From Thermothelomyces thermophilus ATCC 42464 (Eukaryota > Ascomycota > Sordariomycetes > Sordariales > Chaetomiaceae), in assembly GCF_000226095.1 (NCBI RefSeq), contig NC_016472.1, forward strand, positions 2,170,001 through 2,234,000: DNA of 64,000 nt, in the 5' to 3' direction. Below are positions 57,717 to 64,000 of this stretch, piece after piece (position 1 is the stretch's first letter; each line of letters begins with the position of its first letter). The notes under the pieces were generated by a model. It was not told the origin of the DNA, searched no databases, and was given only the letters and a program-made list of their open reading frames with translations. The position numbers and the translations under genes are program-made.

Positions 57717-58430
57717 CTTGATTTGATGTGCTGTGTTGCGATCGAGCACGCCTGCAATGGGGGAGGGGACACGAGTGGCAGTCGGCTGCTGCTGAGATGG
57801 GCAAGGTGGAGAGGTCTGTCACTGAGAGGTTTTCAAAAATGCCCCGGCTAGGCGTCGTGCAAGCCTCGTCACTGGAGGGTGAGCAGATTGGTCCGTGCCT
57901 CATCTGGTTGAATCGGAAGAAGCCGGCCAGCCAGGTCACGTGGATCATTCGTCTCTTTTAAGTCGTCCCGATTCTGGCCTCGGGGTCTCTGCTTCCATGT
58001 CAGGAACCTTATAAGGCTTAGGAAGTCATGATAATCGTTCTTTCTTATTTTCGCTAGGCGTGAGTCACTGGTAGGTGTAACTCAAGGCTGCCCGGGTTAA
58101 CACGGTACAATCAATGAGCATATGAAGCAGCACGCCGCTGCCCAGCTCTTTGCCCAGGAGCTACGTTCCTCCACTACGCATTGACCAATTGGGGAGCTGA
58201 GGATGATCGATGATACAGATCCCAAACCCGAATTGCTTTTATGATTAAAGGCATCTACATCGTTCCCTCTCGCTTCCTATAACTCTTCCCATAGGTCCAA
58301 GAAGAAGAAGAATAAAGAAGAATAAGAAGAGCAAGGAAGCAAAAGAAGGAGAAAAGAAGAAAAAAAAGACAAGAAAGAAAGCAGGGCAAACAAAAGCGCT
58401 CTCTGTAGCAAACGGATGCCACGGCACGGC
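57717..58430. other. Intergenic, ATP14 promoter and oxidoreductase 3' flank
   Basis: This 714 bp stretch holds the ATP14 promoter and the 3' side of the DOMON-b561 gene. A purine-only tract at 58299-58383 on the + strand lies within about 50-130 bases of the oxidoreductase stop codon. Confidence 0.55.
58299..58383 (-). repeat. Polypyrimidine tract in the 3' flank of the DOMON-b561 gene
   Basis: Read on the minus (coding) strand, about 85 bases are almost purely C and T with imperfect TTC repeats, starting about 50 bases after the stop codon. On the + strand it is an AAG/AAGA-rich tract. Confidence 0.75.
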
Positions 58431-59806
58431 TCAGGCCGCAGCAGGCGCCTCGCCTGCCATTTTATGGGTCTCGGACGTCCCATGGCGGAAGAATCGGCAT
58501 AGCTTGTAGCCCAGGTAACCCAGGAAGACGACACCGGAGATGACGCTGTACGCGACGACGGGACCGTCCTCCTCTCCCGCCAACTTCAGGCCGAGCCCGC
58601 CATTGATCACACCCAACACCATCAGAATGCGGCCCCACCAGATGTGCACATAGCTGATCAGGCCGCGGCGTTGGACCTTCAGGTAATGCAGGTGGTGCAG
58701 GATGCCAAACACGGGCTGAATGCCCAACAGGCAGATGACGACGGCGCCGAAGACGGTATGCGTCTCGTTCCACGGCTGAGTTTCGAAGCCTCAGTGAGTC
58801 TGCTCCAACAGCTTGCTTGGGATGCGGGTCCGGGTCACTCACGTCTCCAAGAATCCTGCGGCCCGCCACGACGCCCAGTCCGAAGCCCGCCCACATGAGA
58901 CAGAAGGCGACGGCTTGCCACGCAGCGTGCACCCACCACTTCCCAATGAGCGGCATGATGGTCGAACCGAGAGGGTAGAACAGGCCCATAACGAGCGCCA
59001 TGATTATGCCGTGGGCCACGAGAACGGCGGGCTTTGAAGACCCCGAGATCTGGGTAAAGCCGCCGCTAGAGCCGGGGTCACTACCGGGACCGGAGTCCGG
59101 ACCCGCACCAGGCTCGGACCCATCGCCGCCTTCGTCGGTACCGGTCGAGAGGAAAGGGTTGCTGTCGGCGCTGACGGTCGCCTTGGTCAGGTCGACTCGG
59201 AACTGGGCAACATTGTCGTGCTGATCAATGGTGGTGGCTCGGTCCGTCGTTGCCAGCGACGGGCCCTGTCTCCAGGCGCCGATCCAACCCGAGCTACTGC
59301 TCTGGAGAGACATTTCACCCCCGTCCCAGGACTCACAGTTGGAGCACGCGACATTGGCTGTCATGGTCGAGCCGTCCTCGCTAACTCCGCTGCCGGCGAG
59401 GAGAGTCAACCGGGCGGCGGTGCTGCTCGTGTCGAGCATGGGCTCGCTGTGCCCGACGCCCAGACGCGGAGACAGGGTCACGTTCCCCTTACCGTCCTGG
59501 TACATCAGAAAGATGTTGGCACCTACCATGCCCTCACCGGTGCCCAACGCCACCCATTGGAGCGAAGTCGGGGCCTTGATCCGGAAGTAGATGTTGCCGG
59601 ACCCGGCCCTCGCCGACGAGACGGGGATGGCGATGCTGTAGCACGTCCCCCCGCTCCCAGGAGGGCAGTACCACACCGGCTCACTCACTGCGGGAGCAGC
59701 AGCTGAACGGGGTGGGGGAAGTTAGTCCACGCGTTTTGTTGACCAAAGAAGCAGAAGACATACCGAGCAGAGCAGCGGGTAGCAAGGGGCAACCGAAGGC
59801 TTTCAT
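58431..59806 (-). CDS. Secreted/membrane DOMON (CDH-type cytochrome) - cytochrome b561 protein
   Basis: The three exons are complement(58431-58775), complement(58843-59702) and complement(59764-59806), giving 415 residues with phases 1 and 0. A signal peptide (MKAFGCPLLPAALL) precedes a DOMON domain resembling the cytochrome domain of cellobiose dehydrogenase: WYCPPGSGGTCYSIAIP, WVALGTGEGMVGANIFLMY with candidate heme Met ligand, and DQHDNVAQFRVDL with candidate His. A Gly/Ser/Asp/Pro linker leads to a b561 ferric-reductase-like membrane region of about five helices. Its candidate heme histidines are in LVAHGIIMALV, KWWVHAAWQ, NETHTVFG, LHHLHYL and SYVHIWWGRI. Such proteins pass electrons across the membrane to extracellular acceptors. 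The acceptor here is unknown; iron or ascorbate-type reductase activity is plausible. Confidence 0.9.
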
Positions 59807-62707
59807 TGTTGTGTCTCGAGTGCCGAAAACGCGTTGTTTAGTTGCACTCGATCTTCTTGGGCCAGAGAAGGAGAAGGAGAGTGCAGGAGGAGAAGTCTAT
59901 TTTTTTTTTTTTGGGAGAAGGGGGGGGGGGGTGTGTGTCAGCGCGGATTGCTGCTTCTGCACGAACGGGATGTGCACCCGCGCCGTTTCGGTCTTAAAGC
60001 TCGCGGCGAGTCTCGAACTGGGTTGGGGAACACAACCATTGGGTGGATGGAACTGCGCAGCATTCGCGGTCAGCAACAGAGAAATTGAGAGACATGCAGC
60101 GCCGTCTAGACTACGTTCGCGATGACAAGAGCCGGTGGTCGTGCGAAAAGTCGGGGCTAGTCGAATATCTGGGAGCACCATGGTCGGTATACGGATTATA
60201 CCCTACGCTAACTACCGACTGCCGTCCTGCAATTCTGCGCACCAATGACGCTTGTTTCTTTTACATTGGCGTTGACACATGGCATTTCTCAGCAGAACTT
60301 TGGCACATCCACTACAGAACGTCCATGCATGAATATGGGCGAAGTGGCCGGGGGAGTTCCGTCTGAGGTAGTGTATTGGGGCGGATCTGGCATCCTCTCA
60401 GCCCCCGCGGCGCGGCCTCGATCCTGGCCCGCCCCTCCACACCCCCCCCCGGGGATGATCAGACGGGTGCCTTGCTCTCTCAACAAAGGGCAAAGTTCGC
60501 CTGTCAATGATAGTCACACTTGCGTGTTTGATGCATAAGACTTGGAAGGGTGCAGATAGTCTCAGCTGTCGGGGCTGGAAACGTGCCTGGAAAAGATGCG
60601 GGCTGCCGTCAGCTTTTGGAGCTGCCCAAGCAAGAACACCGCCACAGCCCATGTCGGATTCCAGTTGGCTTTGTCTGGGCCTCTTGGCGTGCTTGCCGCA
60701 GGTCGTTGGCTGCTGCAGAGAGTGAGCGGCGGAGCGAAACACGCAGGCCGCGTTTTCTGTGGCGGCCATCATGGCGAAAGTCGCACAGGGCTTCCCAAGC
60801 CGATCGCTACCCAAGATGCTCGAGGAGACCGGTGTTCATCTGGGGCGATGCGGGTTTCTCAGTTCATGGTGTACAAGTTCAGATTAACCTGATGTGAGTG
60901 TGTCTTCCAAGCGCGTACACACACAACGATTGGCTCATTTTCACAGACCAAGACCCAAACCGTTGGTTAACGCAGACCGGTCTAGAAGTTATTCCGTACT
61001 GATATCAACCTCAACTGGCCTGGTGCGGAAATTGGCTGGACTGTACTACCTTGTTACACTCGAATTATATGTTTCGGCCCTGATGGTGATGGCCGGCCTC
61101 GACGAAATTTCCAGACAGACCTCAAGAAATGTCTGACCGACGTACATAGTAAAGATAGCAAGAATACGGACTGCCTCTTTCGATGTTGATGAGAGAGCTT
61201 CCAATCAGCCCCCCTCCCCACAGGGGGTTTGAGGACGATCAGTTCTCGCCAATGCTTCCATGCAGATACACTACAACAATCCAGTGCTAGTGTAATCCCT
61301 AGTGTACTGTCTAAGGAGCCAAGCCTCTCTTGTGGGGTGACGACAACGGTACACTAGTGTAGTGTATGTACACACATAGTAGGTACCCGTCCCGGAGGAA
61401 GGAGCCGGGGGGGCGGGGGCGTGGTATGTATGTACGGACTACATTCACATCCACACCACAGATCCAATCGTCGTTTTCACCGCAAAGCCGCAGACTTGCT
61501 TATCGCGTCTACTATAGGCAAATGGGCGGCCTCCCAGACGTCGTCCCTGATCGTTCTCGCCCAGCCGCCACCCCTCTCGGAACCCTCGATTGGACATAGT
61601 GTAACTAGTTATCGGGACCAGAGTACGGAAATACTCATTGAACCTCACTTTTTTTTTGAGGGGCGCATTTTCGAGGGTGCCTGCTTGTCTCGAGAGCCCG
61701 GTTTGCATACCCTCTTAAATTAAGAGTCTTAATGTTCGAATGTATCGCTACACTTTCAAGCATAGGCAATCCCAAGCAGTCACCCATGCTACTTCCGACT
61801 GCCTGTGACGCTCTGTACGAATTCCTAGCAGCACGATGGCAAAAGCACAGGTCCGAATGTTGGTGCAGGGTGTTTAACTGACGAGCGTGTGATGCTTACG
61901 CGTCACCACTGCTGAGGCTGTGGAATCTTCATTCTGAGCCACCGATAGTGTAATCCGTCGAGAGCACTAGGGAAGGCGCATGTAAGGATGTAAGGGCCTG
62001 CAATCTGGCGACTTGTTGTCAGCGAGAGAAAAGGCCGACCAACAATGCCTCTCCGACTCCAAACAGCATAATTATCGCGCATCTCTTTGTCACTCTCGCC
62101 AACAAACCGTTCTTGCAGGACGTGGGGTTTCAAGCTTTTGTTTCCTTGAAGCCTTCTGGGCACAGAGCGAGAGATGCTCCATTAACCTTATTGTGCCCAG
62201 GCTCCCCGAGGGCAGGAACCGTGGATGGCTGTACTGTACGTCTGAGACATGCCTGCGGTAATCGAGCAAGTACATACCAAGTAAGTAATAAGATCCCCTC
62301 GTTAATAGGATCTTCGACCAGTTACGAGCGGGGCCATCGCGAACGATTGGTAGGCTTTGTGATAGAGGAATCGCCGCCGTGTCTATACGGGCCGTGAAGC
62401 AAAAGTAGAAGCAAGAGGCTGCAACCATCATCAGCAATTCCGGGATACATCCATCTCGTTTCGTTCTCTCTCAAAGAACGCCCCTGCAAGATCACGATGC
62501 GGTCAGCACTGAAACTCGTGCGACGAATTCCGCCGCCCTTCACTTTCCTCCGTCTAATCTCCTAGCGAAGCTCTAACTTGGAACAACCATCCAGACACCA
62601 CGAGTCACAAGCTTCCAGCTCAGCCCAGCTCAGCGAGGTGTCACCTGCAGCATACCTGGAACGTCACGGTATGCCGCCTCTTTGATAGGCCGGCCGAGTG
62701 CCCAAGT
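59807..62707. other. 2.9 kb gene-poor region with short palindromes
   Basis: This region lies upstream of the DOMON-b561 gene and downstream of the kinase gene. It contains a T11 run with nearby G11 (59899-59909 and 59920-59930), a palindrome TACACTAGTGTA at 61350-61361, ATGTATGTAC at 61426-61435, and a 5S rRNA-like fragment near 61758-61820. Open frames up to 115 codons lack coding character. Confidence 0.55.
61758..61820 (-). pseudogene. 5S rRNA-like 3' fragment (possible relic)
   Basis: The minus strand reads AAGTAGCATGGGTGACTGCT followed by TGGGATTGCC. This resembles the 3' half of eukaryotic 5S rRNA, where a GTAG...GGGTGACC-CC-TGGGAA-ACC pattern overlaps the internal promoter box C. The expected 5' half at the right spacing is not recognisable, so this looks like a relic or a chance match rather than a working gene. 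Confidence 0.27.
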
Positions 62708-64000
62708 CTAAGCCGGAACCCTGAACCCATGGCTCTCCAGCAGGCTGTGAGGTGCCACGAAACTGAAGCCGCCAAACAGATCGTCCTTACCGGGCTCGTC
62801 CTCCGCGCCGCCATGGCGATCGCCGCCATCACAGCCGACATCACCCCAGAGATCGCCATCTTTCCCACCATTTGCGTCCGCGAACCGGCCCACGACCGGG
62901 CTCAAACTCATCTCGGTGAACTCGGGAGAAAAGTTTTCGGCCAGCTCCGGGTCTGTGATGACCGGCTGGATGGGCGGCTCCAGCTCGCGCGCGGCGAGCC
63001 GCTTCCAGTCGATCTTGCGGAAGAAGCGATGCTTCTTAATGGTGTCCAGATCCTTGGGCATGTTGGAGCCCAGCCGCTTGCTCGGATCCTTGCGCAGCAG
63101 GCGCGTGAGCAGGTCCTTGGCGTCGGGGCTCAGGAAGAAGGGCAGGGCCAGCTTCTGTCGCACGATGTTGTCCTGGATCTTGGCGTTGTTCGGTCCGCGG
63201 AAGGGTGGATGGCCCGTCATCAGGTCGAACCCCAGCGCCCCGAGCGACCACCAGTCGACTGCTCGGCCATACTTCTTACCCTGGATCACCTCGGGCGCCA
63301 TGTACTCGACCGTGCCAAGCATCGAGTTGCACGCGTCGGCGTCGTCGACGGCGACCTTGGAAAGGCCGAAGTCGGTCAGGAGCAGGTGACCTTCGGCGTC
63401 GAGCAGGCAGTTCTCCGGCTTGAGGTCGCGGTAGATCACGCCCAGGTCGTTGTGCAGGTGCGTCAGCGCGAGGACCATCTCGGCCATGTAGAAGGCGGCT
63501 GTCTCCTCGGAGAACATGCGCTCGGTGCTCAGGTGGGTGAACAGCTCTCCGCCCTGGCCGTACTCGAGAATCAGGTAAAGCTTCTCCTGGTCCTGAAACG
63601 CGTAGTACAGCTTGACGACGAAGGGGTGCCGGTTGACGCTCTCGAGGATCTGGCGCTCCGTCTTTGTCTGCTCGATCAGCTTCTTGTGCACCACGAGCGA
63701 CGCCTTCTTGAACTGCTTCTGGGCAAACAGCCGGCCCGTCGTGCGCTGCTTGACTAGCAGGACTGTTCCGTAGGCGCCCTTGCCCAGACACCGAAGTTGC
63801 TCAAAGTCGTCCGCCGTCATCTTACGACGGGGAGGAACGGCCCCCTCGGCGGCGCGACCATTGGCCTCGCTGGCGAAGTCGTTCTCCAAGTTGATCTCGT
63901 AGCGAGTGCTAGTCCTGCTGCTATGCGACGCCGTCTCGTCCCCGCTGCTCGCGATGCTTTCGGTGCGGCTCTTGTAACCGCTGTCTCGGCCGCTGCTGGT
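62708..64000 (-). CDS. AGC protein kinase, S6K/Psk1-like (5' end beyond window)
   Basis: The frame is open from the right edge to the TGA at 62708, so 430 C-terminal residues are seen and the start is missing. A Ser-rich N-terminal part ([20 protein letters not shown]) precedes the kinase domain: [19 protein letters not shown], catalytic lysine in [33 protein letters not shown] and T-loop [14 protein letters not shown]. The substrate-side segment [20 protein letters not shown] follows. The AGC tail contains MSLSPV (turn-motif-like) and the hydrophobic motif FGGFSFVAP. That motif and the S6K-like kinase sequence resemble fission-yeast Psk1, a TORC1-controlled ribosomal protein S6 kinase, more than Sch9, Ypk or PKA. 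The symbol is not assigned because the N-terminus is missing. Confidence 0.85.
   Translation of the reverse strand, partial: TSSGRDSGYKSRTESIASSGDETASHSSRTSTRYEINLENDFASEANGRAAEGAVPPRRKMTADDFEQLRCLGKGAYGTVLLVKQRTTGRLFAQKQFKKASLVVHKKLIEQTKTERQILESVNRHPFVVKLYYAFQDQEKLYLILEYGQGGELFTHLSTERMFSEETAAFYMAEMVLALTHLHNDLGVIYRDLKPENCLLDAEGHLLLTDFGLSKVAVDDADACNSMLGTVEYMAPEVIQGKKYGRAVDWWSLGALGFDLMTGHPPFRGPNNAKIQDNIVRQKLALPFFLSPDAKDLLTRLLRKDPSKRLGSNMPKDLDTIKKHRFFRKIDWKRLAARELEPPIQPVITDPELAENFSPEFTEMSLSPVVGRFADANGGKDGDLWGDVGCDGGDRHGGAEDEPGKDDLFGGFSFVAPHSLLESHGFRVPA

Noticed and set aside
62729-63757. 342-codon frame antisense to the S6K-like kinase
   Set aside because: It is a shadow of the kinase domain, with no independent motif.

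Overview
The window looks like a chromosome segment of a filamentous ascomycete, most likely a sordariomycete near the Sordariales/Chaetomiaceae. The evidence is GC-rich genes, mostly short introns (about 50-80 bp) with GT...AG ends, CT-rich leaders, and a eukaryotic gene set: a nucleoporin, a RanGAP, a KDEL receptor, a proteasome beta subunit, a mitochondrial ATP synthase subunit and two AGC kinases. No operons, prophage, CRISPR array, intact transposon or clear tRNA was seen. All assignments come from reading translated sequence and family motifs by eye. Every spliced model was checked for frame closure, meaning exon lengths sum to a multiple of 3 and the phases match.

Layout, left to right: the spliced 3' end of an unrecognised gene (2-721, +); an RTG2-like Ppx/GppA ATPase (1302-3006, -); a 3.5 kb gap; a conserved fungal protein of unknown function (6474-8414, +); PER1 (9627-10904, +); a GNAT acetyltransferase (11066-11686, -); ERV46 (12679-14197, +); an Osm1-type fumarate reductase fused to cytochrome b5 (16073-18087, +); a Sel1-repeat protein of the Dsf2/Nif1 type (19347-21536, +); proteasome beta2 PUP1 (22339-23256, -) divergent from NUP159 (24024-28535, +); ERD2 with a long acidic tail (29170-30551, -).

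The second half holds: an AT-hook/CENP-U-like protein (31499-34070, +); a twin CX9C protein (34232-35326, -); a predicted GPI-anchored protein with a repeated leucine-proline motif (36842-38373, +); RanGAP RNA1 (39138-40499, -) divergent from an Iec1-like zinc-finger protein (41253-42400, +); a four-helix membrane protein (42974-43663, -) divergent from NAR1 (44295-46067, +); an SZRD1-like SUZ protein (46109-47045, -); a small unknown gene (47556-47929, +); a 4.4 kb gene-poor interval; SCH9 (52336-55061, +); ATP14 (56880-57716, -); a DOMON-cytochrome b561 oxidoreductase (58431-59806, -); and an S6K/Psk1-like kinase that runs off the right end (62708-64000, -).

Functional themes are the early secretory pathway (PER1, ERV46, ERD2), nucleocytoplasmic transport (NUP159, RNA1) and TOR-linked growth control (SCH9 and the Psk1-like kinase, less than 8 kb apart). 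These are neighbours rather than co-transcribed modules. The items most worth a second look are the LPGL-type repeat protein, the APLPPD repeats in NUP159, the acidic ERD2 tail, the linked AGC kinases, the candidate CENP-U protein, and recurring short motifs in the intergenic DNA.
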